From assembly GCA_024405255.1 (NCBI GenBank), contig JAKSOY010000025.1:1-29303 (forward strand): a DNA stretch of 29,303 nt, given 5' to 3'. The first letter of the stretch is position 1; each line of letters opens with the position of its first letter. The notes beneath the pieces are model-generated. The model searched no databases. It was not told where the DNA came from and saw only the letters and a program-made list of their open reading frames with translations. Source of the stretch: Kiritimatiellia bacterium (GTDB lineage Bacteria; Verrucomicrobiota; Kiritimatiellia; RFP12; UBA1067). Shown here one piece after another: positions 7,611-15,168 of this stretch. Both the position numbers and the translations under genes were made by a program.

Positions 7611-7639
7611 ATTATAGCGAACACGTTCTCACATTTCAA
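7611..7639 (-). promoter_or_regulatory. Sigma-70 promoter of AAA_14 ATPase gene
   Basis: On the minus strand, TTGAAA (7634-7639) is followed after exactly 17 bp by TATAAT (7611-7616). The expected transcript start near 7604 gives a leader of about 26 bases with AGGAG at 7587-7591, consistent with the GTG start at 7578. Confidence 0.8.
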
Positions 7640-7760
7640 GCGAATTTTGATGAAACCTTCAGTCATGACAGGTCTGTCGATCCCATCAGGCCCATTAACT
7701 CTATTTGATTGCGACTAACGCCATGATCTGAGGTTGAGGATTCAGGGGATGGTATTCTTT

Positions 7761-7855
7761 GATTGACGGGGATTTTCGGGGAATCGACTCTGCGGTGCGT
7801 TCGGAGAACGCGCCCTACCGGCGGTGGGTTGATACAAGGGGGTGTATTCTTGACG
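7761..7855 (+). repeat. Hairpin repeat family, copy 3
   Basis: It begins GATTGACGGGGATTTTCGGG and ends TATTCTTGACG. The hairpin at 7794-7814 reads GGTGCGTTC/GAACGCGCC: the C-to-T change still allows a G-U pair, so the stem is kept. It lies 70 bases past the stop codon of the DUF4838 gene. Weak similarity to copy 2 continues to about 7880 (TTCATTC), close to that stop codon. Confidence 0.85.
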
Positions 7856-7883
7856 TACCGAATTCGATTTCATTCGGCATCTG

Positions 7884-10800
7884 TCACCGCGACTGCGGAC
7901 CAAGCGGGATGACCGTCCATGTGCGGGCGGGGAGGTTCCCTTCAAACACCCGCCCGTTCCGTTCGAGACGGTAGGCCTGCGCCGTACGCGACCAGTTGAC
8001 GAGAATCTCCACCTCACGTCCGTCTTTCGCCCGCCATCCGCTGTGGAAGACGACCGGCAACGCCGGCTGGGTAATCGTCCAGCTCTGGTGCGGACGCTTG
8101 TACGAGCTCGCGTTGAGGAAGTCCGTACGCTGCGTCGCGCACGCGAGTTTCGCCGGCGCGAGCATCTCGCCGTCGAAGAGGAAGTCGCGATGGTCGTGCC
8201 AGAACTTCGCCGTCGTCTTCATGAATTCGATCTCGCCCTTCAACCGCGGATTCTCCACGTCACGCATCAGGAAGTTATGGACCATCGGCTGTACGCCCCA
8301 CACCGCACCGCGCGCGAACTCGACCGCAAACTGGTCCGGATACTTCGCCGCCTGCTGCTCGGCTTCGGGCTTGTCGGGGTTCGGACCCCACAGGGGATCC
8401 CAGCCGGGAATTCCGCCCGGCGTCGCAAAGGACCCGAACAGCACCGCCGCACCCCGATAGAGCACGCTCACCGCCGGCACGGGTTCGACCTGCGGCAAGG
8501 TGCCGAGTCCGTTCCGTTCCCAACTGGAGTAAAGCATGATGAACGCCTCGAAGAGGTCGAGATAATCCTCGCTGGGCGCTTCCGACGACAGCAGGAACCC
8601 CGGATTGTCCTCGTGCACCTTCTGCACATACGCGCGATAGCCGTCCGTCATCGCCCGTCCTCCGCCCGGTGCATGGCGATGCCGCGGATTGTAGCAGGTA
8701 CCATTCGCCGCGCAGCTGATCATATCCATGTAGACGCCATCAAGGCCTGTCGACGCCAGTTTCTTCTCGAGCGCGCGCATCTTCTCCTGGAAGATCGGCG
8801 CTTCGCCGCACATGTGCGCCTGCGCCTGGCGGGTGAAGGGATTGTACACGACCGAATAGAGCTTCCCGTCCGCACGGAACTGCGCCGACTCGAGTCCGCC
8901 CTCGCGGAAACGCGCATCGTCGCAATCCCAGAGCATCCCGTTGGTGTAGACCTGCACGAAGGCCCCCGCCTTCTTCATCCGCGCCACCGACGCACGGAAC
9001 GCCGCCTCGCCGTCGCGCGGCGGCCAGAAGAACGGATAGCACGTGTCGTAGGGCACATTGTGCCACCAATACCAGTCGAGGGCGACTTTGAGTCCCGTCT
9101 CCTTCATGAACCACAGCACCGGCGGTTCGGACACCTCGATGCCGCCGCGGCCCCACATCCAGAGGTCGATGTCGCGGAACTTGGAGAAGTCGCGTTTCGC
9201 CGCCCGCTGGAACCAGTCCTGCGTCTTCATCCATGCGCGATGCAGCTGCGTCGCCTCCCACCAACCGCCGACGAACGGCGTGCAGATGCCGCCGAACGGC
9301 AACGCGCCGGCGCGGCTGAGTTCGTCGGTGAACGGCGGCACATAGTGACTACGCAACACCAGCGTGTCCGCGATCGGACCGTTCTGGATCTCCAGCGACG
9401 TCGCATACCGGCGCGCCTCGCCGCGCTGGTCGAGATAGTAGCCCGGCTTTCCGTTCTCAAGCGCCGCCATGCAGCGGAAGGAGGGGAAATGGCCCATCTT
9501 GAACAGACTCTGCCGCGCCGTGCAGCGGCTCCAGTCGGGACGCAGCACCGCACCCGCCATCTTCGGCACGAAGAGCGCGGTGTCCGGTCCGCGCGGCACA
9601 TAGACTTCCGGGAACACGATGCGCGTGACGTGCTGTCCGTTCGTATTGCCGGCATAGGAGAAATCACCCCACGCGAAACCGCCGTTCGCCGCGCACGGGA
9701 ACGCCGCCTGGACCACGAAGTCGTCGCCGCAGGCGGGATGGCCCTTCCACGTCGCCACCACTGTCGTACCGTTCGTGACGATGTGGAGCGTGCGCATATC
9801 CTCCGCCGCGACCCGCATGTTGTTCTTGAACGCGAGCGCGAATCCCACACGCACCTCGCCGAATCGCACCGTCTTGCAGGCAAGGGCTCGGGCGCGTTTA
9901 GCCTCGGGACCTCGGAGCTGCTCGAAATACCGATTCTGCGCGGCGGGATCGTTCGTCTCGTGGACCGCCCGCACGCCTTCCGCCTTCACGTCGCGGATCC
10001 AGTTCTCGACGGCTTGCACACGCGTGGCAGGACGCCGCCACGCGCGTTTCGCCGCCCGCGCCGCCTGATGCAGGATGTCGTAGTTGAGCAGCAGATAGTG
10101 GTCCACCGACAGCCGTTCGCGCCGAACGCGCGCCGCGAAATCCGTACCGTCCTTCGCCGCGGCCGCCTCGGCCTCATCCATCAGATCGGCGGCAGTGAGC
10201 TTTTCGTCGACGGTCCAGAACGGCGCCCCCGGATGGTAGCAGCCGATCTTCATGTTCTTCGTTTTCGCCCCGCGGTCGAGCAGGTCGAGGAACTTCTTCA
10301 GATGCGGCGCCGCGGACTTGCCATAGTAGCCTGCCAGGAATTCGTCGATGAGCTTCCGCTCGTCCGCCGCCGGATTCCACAGAAGACGGGACGTGACGTA
10401 ATGGCGCAGCGGCACAAAGGACCCGCACGAACAGAGCGCATCCCCCTGCTCGAACACGCCCACGGCGCCGTTCTTCGCGAAGAGGCGGATGTTGGGCGCA
10501 ATCGAATAGAGATTCGGATGCGGCATCATGTAGGAGGCGAAGTCGGCGAGATAGTCCCAGATGAAGAGACGTCCGTCCGCGACTTTGCGCCAGTCCTCAA
10601 GGTCCCGCACGAAGGCCGCATTGACGTCGTGCGCGCCGGCACGACCGCCGTCGAGCGGACGCGCGAAGTCGCATTCGATGTCGCAGAGCCGCACGACCAC
10701 GTTAGAGCGCGGACGCGTTTTCGTCGGCGCCTTGCGTGTGAACTGGTAGGCGAAGGTATCCACCCGCACATGGGGGAAGTCCGGCTCGATCGCCGCCGCC

Positions 10801-11732
10801 ACCTCGTTCGCGAAGCGGAGGTACGGACCCGACGACGCGCCACCGTCCTCGGCTTCCATCGCCCGGCAGCGGTCGCATGTACACGCGCCGTTCCAGTCGT
10901 TTTGCGACACCTGGATGAAGTCGACCGTCGCATCCTCCGCGAGCCGCCGCTTCGTCTCGGCGATGTAGGCGCGCTTCATCTCCTCGTTGGCGAGGCAGAG
11001 CTGCTTCGGCACGCGCTTTCCGTTGACAAGCGAATACCAGTCGGGATGGTCCTTGAAGTATTTCGACGGCGGCAGAATCTCGAAGAACGAATGATAGGCG
11101 CTCTGACGTCCCTTGAAAAAATAGAGCCGGTGGTTGCCACCCAGCGCGGGCGGCACGAACGACATCGGCGCGAGCAGATAGCGCGTGAGCGACGTGAAGT
11201 TCCCCTTCGACCGAACCTTGAACTTCGGGTCGAACCCGTCGAGGTAGTAGGTCTCGCGATAGGCGAACGGCGGCGCATAGTCATACGCCAGACCCGCCGT
11301 CGGCAACGTGTCCAGATGCGGATAGTACGCCGCCCGCGAGGTCCACCAGCGCACGCCGCAGAAACGCTCGAGATATTCGTCCACCGCATAGAAGACGCCG
11401 CGCGCCGGATCGCCATCCAGCACAAGACCCTCCGGCACGGACTTCAGATAGACGCCGTCCGTGCGCCAGGGACTGTCCCCCCGCACCTTCCGGCTCGCCC
11501 GCGTGGCACCGACGAAGAAGGCCGGCGTGTTCGTTCCCCGAACGGATTCCGCGACGACGGCGACTTCGTCCCCCGACAGGCGCTTGATGCCGTCGGCCAA
11601 TTCTGCGGCCGCCGAACGTTCAATCGCCGTCGGCTGATCGGGCAGTACCACCTGCGGCGCTCCCGCCCACGCAACCACCGGCAATCCGGAAGCCCAAACC
11701 ACCGCAACAATCAAATTTCCAAACTTAGACAT
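7884..11732 (-). CDS. Exported DUF4838 glycosidase-like protein with second DUF6259-like module
   Basis: A 1282-aa protein with a signal peptide (MSKFGNLIVAVVWASGLPVV, cleavage probably after AWA). Residues about 28-150 resemble the non-catalytic N-terminal domain of family GH67 alpha-glucuronidases (AIERSAAAELADGIKRLSG). Residues about 170-480 carry DUF4838 hallmarks: YFKDHPDWYSLVNGKR, VSQNDWNGACTCDRC and GPYLRFANEVAAAIEP. From about residue 690 a separate TIM-barrel-like module follows, with DIDLWMWGRGGIEV, LKVALDWYWWHNV, LDGVYMDMISCAANG and FLLSSEAPSEDY; it resembles DUF6259-type proteins and offers Asp/Glu candidates for catalysis. Most DUF4838 proteins lack such a second enzyme-like half. 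The gene starts 31 bp after the SIS-domain gene, suggesting one operon. Its substrate is unknown, presumably an extracellular glycan. Confidence 0.85.
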   Translation of the reverse strand: MSKFGNLIVAVVWASGLPVVAWAGAPQVVLPDQPTAIERSAAAELADGIKRLSGDEVAVVAESVRGTNTPAFFVGATRASRKVRGDSPWRTDGVYLKSVPEGLVLDGDPARGVFYAVDEYLERFCGVRWWTSRAAYYPHLDTLPTAGLAYDYAPPFAYRETYYLDGFDPKFKVRSKGNFTSLTRYLLAPMSFVPPALGGNHRLYFFKGRQSAYHSFFEILPPSKYFKDHPDWYSLVNGKRVPKQLCLANEEMKRAYIAETKRRLAEDATVDFIQVSQNDWNGACTCDRCRAMEAEDGGASSGPYLRFANEVAAAIEPDFPHVRVDTFAYQFTRKAPTKTRPRSNVVVRLCDIECDFARPLDGGRAGAHDVNAAFVRDLEDWRKVADGRLFIWDYLADFASYMMPHPNLYSIAPNIRLFAKNGAVGVFEQGDALCSCGSFVPLRHYVTSRLLWNPAADERKLIDEFLAGYYGKSAAPHLKKFLDLLDRGAKTKNMKIGCYHPGAPFWTVDEKLTAADLMDEAEAAAAKDGTDFAARVRRERLSVDHYLLLNYDILHQAARAAKRAWRRPATRVQAVENWIRDVKAEGVRAVHETNDPAAQNRYFEQLRGPEAKRARALACKTVRFGEVRVGFALAFKNNMRVAAEDMRTLHIVTNGTTVVATWKGHPACGDDFVVQAAFPCAANGGFAWGDFSYAGNTNGQHVTRIVFPEVYVPRGPDTALFVPKMAGAVLRPDWSRCTARQSLFKMGHFPSFRCMAALENGKPGYYLDQRGEARRYATSLEIQNGPIADTLVLRSHYVPPFTDELSRAGALPFGGICTPFVGGWWEATQLHRAWMKTQDWFQRAAKRDFSKFRDIDLWMWGRGGIEVSEPPVLWFMKETGLKVALDWYWWHNVPYDTCYPFFWPPRDGEAAFRASVARMKKAGAFVQVYTNGMLWDCDDARFREGGLESAQFRADGKLYSVVYNPFTRQAQAHMCGEAPIFQEKMRALEKKLASTGLDGVYMDMISCAANGTCYNPRHRHAPGGGRAMTDGYRAYVQKVHEDNPGFLLSSEAPSEDYLDLFEAFIMLYSSWERNGLGTLPQVEPVPAVSVLYRGAAVLFGSFATPGGIPGWDPLWGPNPDKPEAEQQAAKYPDQFAVEFARGAVWGVQPMVHNFLMRDVENPRLKGEIEFMKTTAKFWHDHRDFLFDGEMLAPAKLACATQRTDFLNASSYKRPHQSWTITQPALPVVFHSGWRAKDGREVEILVNWSRTAQAYRLERNGRVFEGNLPARTWTVIPLGPQSR

Positions 11733-11763
11733 AGCTCATTTCAGTATCGTGTCGGATGACAAA

Positions 11764-13536
11764 TCAACGTCCGTTGCGGAGTTCCTTCAACGCCACCTGC
11801 ACCGCGCAGGGTGTTTCCTTGCCGGTCCAATCCTGCGAATTCACCCACTCTTCGGCGGCAAACAACCGTTGCGCCGCCTCCTCGTAGTCGACGCGTCCCA
11901 ATTCGGCGATCAGCCGGATGCCACGGTCGATCAGCTTCTTGTTCGAAATCGACACCCAGCTCATCCAGTTGCCCGACACACGTCCCATCTTCACCATCGT
12001 GCCCGTGGAGAGGTTGTTGAACGTGAGCTTCACCGCCAGGTGCTTCCACACCTCCAGCGGCGAATCACGGGTGGGACACACCGTGAACAACCGCACCTCG
12101 CCGAAGGACTTCGTCTGCGCGCGCGCCGCCGTCTCGAATGCCGCATCGGCCTTGCCGGCTCGTACGATCACGGCGGCCGAAGGCACGTCGGTCCAGCGCG
12201 CGGGCGTGGCTTCGTTGCCGATGGGATATCTGAGGAAACACGCCTTGGAGATCTTCGGCAGCTGTCCGTTCTTCAACGGCGGCATACCCGGCTCACGGTA
12301 ATCCTCCCGTTGCCACTCCAGACACCGCGGCGGGCGGTGGAACAACGCCTGCCAACACTCTGCCGTGCCGAACAGCGGATTCTTCACGAACGCCCAGCTC
12401 TGCGCAAGCGGACGCTCATCCGTGGACCGGAACGGCGGCAACATGAACGTGGGCGAACGTTCCGTCGTGTCTGTAAAGAGATCGAGCATGCAGTCGTTGG
12501 CGAAATAAGTCACGCGTCCATGCCGCATGTAGAGCGCCTGCTCGAACTCGATGGCGTCGGCGATGGACTTGCGCACGGCCGGCGACTCGAGCGTGGACAG
12601 CAGCTGCTCGAAGGCAACGGTACTATCGGGTGCCACTTCCTGTGCGAACCGCGGCAGCAGCTTCGCCAGCGCCGCCTCGAGCGCGCAGGAGCAAAGCAGC
12701 TGTTCGCTGGTGGTCGCCTGCATGCGCGTGGACCCGGCAAGTCCCATCGAACCGCAGTAGATGTCGAGCACCGTGACCTTGGGGTTGTCGATCGCCTCGC
12801 GGCAGCGTTCCAGATGCGTACGCAGCAGATCGGCGGGATTGTTGAACACCAAGAAGCAGCGTGCACCATGGGCGGCCGCGTAGCGCAGGGTTCCTAGAAC
12901 GCTCGAGGTTTCACCACCCTCGGTAATCGCCACGAAGGTGTCGCCTTCACCCACCTGCAACGCCTCCGCCTGACGTTCGCCACCGCGAAGGGAGTCCTCG
13001 AAGGATTCCACGCTTTTGATGAGCGCGAAATCTCCGCCGGTCATGATCGAGGCGCTGCGTTCGGCCAGTGCGCGTTCGGCGGCAGACAACTCACCGGCGC
13101 GGCGGTAGAAGAAATCGCGCCACATCGACTCCAGCAGGATCGAGAGACGACCCGTCGCACCGCAGCCCGAGAAGATGATGCGTCCTTTCGGCGCCTTCAG
13201 CGTCGCCACCATGCTGTCGACCATCTTCGCATAACGCTCCCCCGCGAACACATGGCGCAGGGTGATCGGCACCTGCCGGTCGCCACGCTGCAGGCATTGC
13301 ACGCCCGCCACAGTGGAACGTTTGAAATCCTCCTCCAACGTCGCCGTAATCGGGTTGGACTGTTCAGTCGGCAGAAATCCCAGCTGGAACTGCTTCTCGT
13401 TGTCGATGAAATCCCGCGCCTTGGCCTTGGCCGATTCTGAACACGTGAATGCCGCTGCCGACAGACTTACGGTCATCACCGCCGCCGCGACAGACAAAAT
13501 CAAACTTCCAAATCCCCTTCCAGTCTGCTGAATCAT
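11764..13536 (-). CDS. Exported MurQ/GKRP-like SIS-domain protein
   Basis: 590 aa from the chosen ATG, which has AGGGAG 7 bases upstream; the longer frame to 13596 lacks such a site. Sequence marks of the MurNAc-6-phosphate etherase/glucokinase-regulator family are LGFLPTEQSNPIT (about 49-61), FSGCGATGRLSILLES (about 120-135), SVESFEDS, GLAGSTRMQATTSEQ (about 264-278) and LTFNNLSTGTMVKMGRVSGN (about 502-521). Length is about twice that of bacterial MurQ (about 300 aa) and near that of GKRP (about 625 aa), implying two SIS domains. Unusually, it begins with a signal peptide (GSLILSVAAAVMTVSLSAAAF), although MurQ acts in the cytoplasm. In my by-eye alignment the first catalytic Glu of MurQ (the one after GRLGVLDAS) is not conserved, so etherase activity is doubtful. 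Confidence 0.85.
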   Translation of the reverse strand: MIQQTGRGFGSLILSVAAAVMTVSLSAAAFTCSESAKAKARDFIDNEKQFQLGFLPTEQSNPITATLEEDFKRSTVAGVQCLQRGDRQVPITLRHVFAGERYAKMVDSMVATLKAPKGRIIFSGCGATGRLSILLESMWRDFFYRRAGELSAAERALAERSASIMTGGDFALIKSVESFEDSLRGGERQAEALQVGEGDTFVAITEGGETSSVLGTLRYAAAHGARCFLVFNNPADLLRTHLERCREAIDNPKVTVLDIYCGSMGLAGSTRMQATTSEQLLCSCALEAALAKLLPRFAQEVAPDSTVAFEQLLSTLESPAVRKSIADAIEFEQALYMRHGRVTYFANDCMLDLFTDTTERSPTFMLPPFRSTDERPLAQSWAFVKNPLFGTAECWQALFHRPPRCLEWQREDYREPGMPPLKNGQLPKISKACFLRYPIGNEATPARWTDVPSAAVIVRAGKADAAFETAARAQTKSFGEVRLFTVCPTRDSPLEVWKHLAVKLTFNNLSTGTMVKMGRVSGNWMSWVSISNKKLIDRGIRLIAELGRVDYEEAAQRLFAAEEWVNSQDWTGKETPCAVQVALKELRNGR

Positions 13537-13609
13537 CTTTTTTCTCCCTGAGGGAAATTCCCCTCTCTTAATACTGCCAAAAGAACAGAATGCCACCTCG
13601 GCGTATAAA

Positions 13610-15049
13610 TCATCGTTTGCCTAGCAACTTCTCAGCACTGACAATGGCCGAGAAATAGCCCTCTTCCCTGACCCGAGGGTCAAGACGGCCCTGATAGACG
13701 AGCGCCGTTCGAACGCTGATACCGCTGCGAACATGCAAACGGCGCACCTTCTCCTCGACCTCATCTATGATTTCCAAACCGATTTGTTTTTTTCGCTTGA
13801 TTTCGACAACATAGACCGAGCGAGGGGTCTGAATAAGAAGATCAATCTGAACACCATGTCCATCATCGGCGGACGTCTGCCGCCGATAGGGCGCCACAGA
13901 CTCCACTCGCGCACGATCCAAATCCAGATACTCGAAGAAATCCGCGATGCGTCCAACGATCATGCTCTCAAACTGCAAGCCCATGATCGAGTCCCACTCT
14001 GGCAGTTCCGAAAGCGGCACGGGGCGATAAAGGCCCTTCTCAATCGCCTCCGCATGCGGTTCGACATAGCGCAGATAGAATCGGGTGTAGTTGTCTTTGA
14101 TTCGATAACGCACCTCCTGCGCGGCCTTGCCGGTACTTGGATTAAGTCCTTCGTCGCGAGCGACAAAGCCAGCCTTCTCCAACTCTTCCAGATTTTCGGA
14201 CAGGAAACCGCCTCGCGTCCGGTTAATGGCCGCGGCGATTTCGCTCACGCTTTTCGCTCCGTCGCGAAGACAGGTCAGCATTTGGCGCTTGACCACGTGC
14301 GACTCGCCGAAGACGTCGTTGAAAATACTCTTGAAGTCCTTGAAGAGGAAACCATTCGGCGAGAAGCACATCCGTTTGATGTTTTCCTCGGCCGACAGGC
14401 GCGGATTGATCTCCTCAAGATAACGCGGCACCCCGCCCGTCACTGAAAGGACGTCAAAAAACTCGCCTACCGAAAGCGAGTGTCCTGCGCGCCCCCAGAA
14501 CTTCAAGCAGTCTTTCAACTTGAGTTCATCCAAAACAAACTCCAGCGCAATGCGTCCAACAAACCCTGTGTTGTTCAGAATGTTCTGCTGAATCCAGGCC
14601 GAGACCGATCCACACACAAAGAATACCAGATTCGAACGATGCGATAGATGAAGATCCCACAGATTCTTGAGTTCTCCCGGAAACGATGGATCGTACTTGC
14701 CCATCCACGAAATCTCATCCAGCAGCACAACCGTTTTTTTCCGGCCCTTCACCGCATCTGCCAAGAGGGCAAATGCCTTCTGCCAACTTCCGACCCTGAC
14801 CTCCGCCTTTCCCGTCTGCAGCGCCAGCTGACCGCAAAATGAATCGAGCTCGCGCTGGTTCGTCATTCGGTCATCAGGTGGCAGTCCGCTGATTTCGACA
14901 AAACAGCAACGACTGCGCAAGGCAAATTCTTCGATCAATGTCGACTTGCCAATTCGCCGCCGCCCCCGACAGACGACAAAGGACGAACCCCGACGCTCCC
15001 AAAGGGACATCAATTCAGCCAATTCCTGATCTCTACCTTCAAACTTCAT
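13610..15049 (-). CDS. AAA ATPase (ATPase_2/DUF234 type) with nuclease-like C-terminus
   Basis: The 479-aa protein begins MKFEGRDQELAELMSLWERR, then has Walker A CRGRRRIGKSTLIEEFA (about residues 27-43) and Walker B TVVLLDEISWMGKYD (about 105-119). A winged-helix-like segment follows (VVKRQMLTCLRDGAKSVSEI, about 253-272). The C-terminal DUF234-like domain contains QIDLLIQTPRSVYVVEIKRK (about 405-424), a D...E-x-K pattern like PD-(D/E)XK nucleases. It belongs to a widespread, little-studied ATPase group distinct from the AAA_14 gene at 6442. It has its own near-consensus promoter. The gap to the SIS-domain gene downstream is 73 bp, so read-through is possible but not shown. Confidence 0.9.
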   Translation of the reverse strand: MKFEGRDQELAELMSLWERRGSSFVVCRGRRRIGKSTLIEEFALRSRCCFVEISGLPPDDRMTNQRELDSFCGQLALQTGKAEVRVGSWQKAFALLADAVKGRKKTVVLLDEISWMGKYDPSFPGELKNLWDLHLSHRSNLVFFVCGSVSAWIQQNILNNTGFVGRIALEFVLDELKLKDCLKFWGRAGHSLSVGEFFDVLSVTGGVPRYLEEINPRLSAEENIKRMCFSPNGFLFKDFKSIFNDVFGESHVVKRQMLTCLRDGAKSVSEIAAAINRTRGGFLSENLEELEKAGFVARDEGLNPSTGKAAQEVRYRIKDNYTRFYLRYVEPHAEAIEKGLYRPVPLSELPEWDSIMGLQFESMIVGRIADFFEYLDLDRARVESVAPYRRQTSADDGHGVQIDLLIQTPRSVYVVEIKRKKQIGLEIIDEVEEKVRRLHVRSGISVRTALVYQGRLDPRVREEGYFSAIVSAEKLLGKR

Positions 15050-15086
15050 TCAAATCTTCTACTCCATATCAAAGGAAAACGATAGA

Positions 15087-15116
15087 ATTATAGCATGAAT
15101 TTGAAGTAGAAGTCAA
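15087..15116 (-). promoter_or_regulatory. Sigma-70 promoter of AAA ATPase gene
   Basis: On the minus strand, TTGACT (15111-15116) and TATAAT (15087-15092) are 18 bp apart. A start near 15080 gives a leader of about 30 bases before the ATG at 15049. A 16-bp perfect inverted repeat begins 5 bp upstream of the -35 box. Confidence 0.82.
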
Positions 15117-15120
15117 CACG

Positions 15121-15163
15121 CATTCCGCACAAGTTTTACAAACTTCGAAACTTGTGCGGAATG
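15121..15163. terminator. 16-bp perfect inverted repeat after giant-protein gene
   Basis: Arms 15121-15136 (CATTCCGCACAAGTTT) and 15148-15163 are perfect reverse complements around an 11-base loop. The stem begins 6 bases past the stop codon of the 2157-aa gene, the place for a terminator, but no T-run follows it. It also abuts the -35 box of the next promoter, so it might instead be, or also be, an operator. Confidence 0.7.
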
Positions 15164-15168
15164 ATTCG

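Noticed and set aside
7620..7632. GAACGTGTTC inside the AAA_14 promoter spacer, resembling a LexA-type operator
   Set aside because: The half-sites are only 2 bp apart, not the 4 bp spacing of known GAAC-N4-GTTC LexA boxes; short palindromes occur by chance.
8043..11759. Plus-strand open frame of 1238 codons opposite the DUF4838 gene
   Set aside because: It is Arg/His-rich with no domain and mirrors the codons of a well-supported minus-strand gene; an effect of high GC at third positions.
11749..12897. Plus-strand open frame of 382 codons
   Set aside because: Antisense of the SIS-domain gene, whose family motifs are clear.
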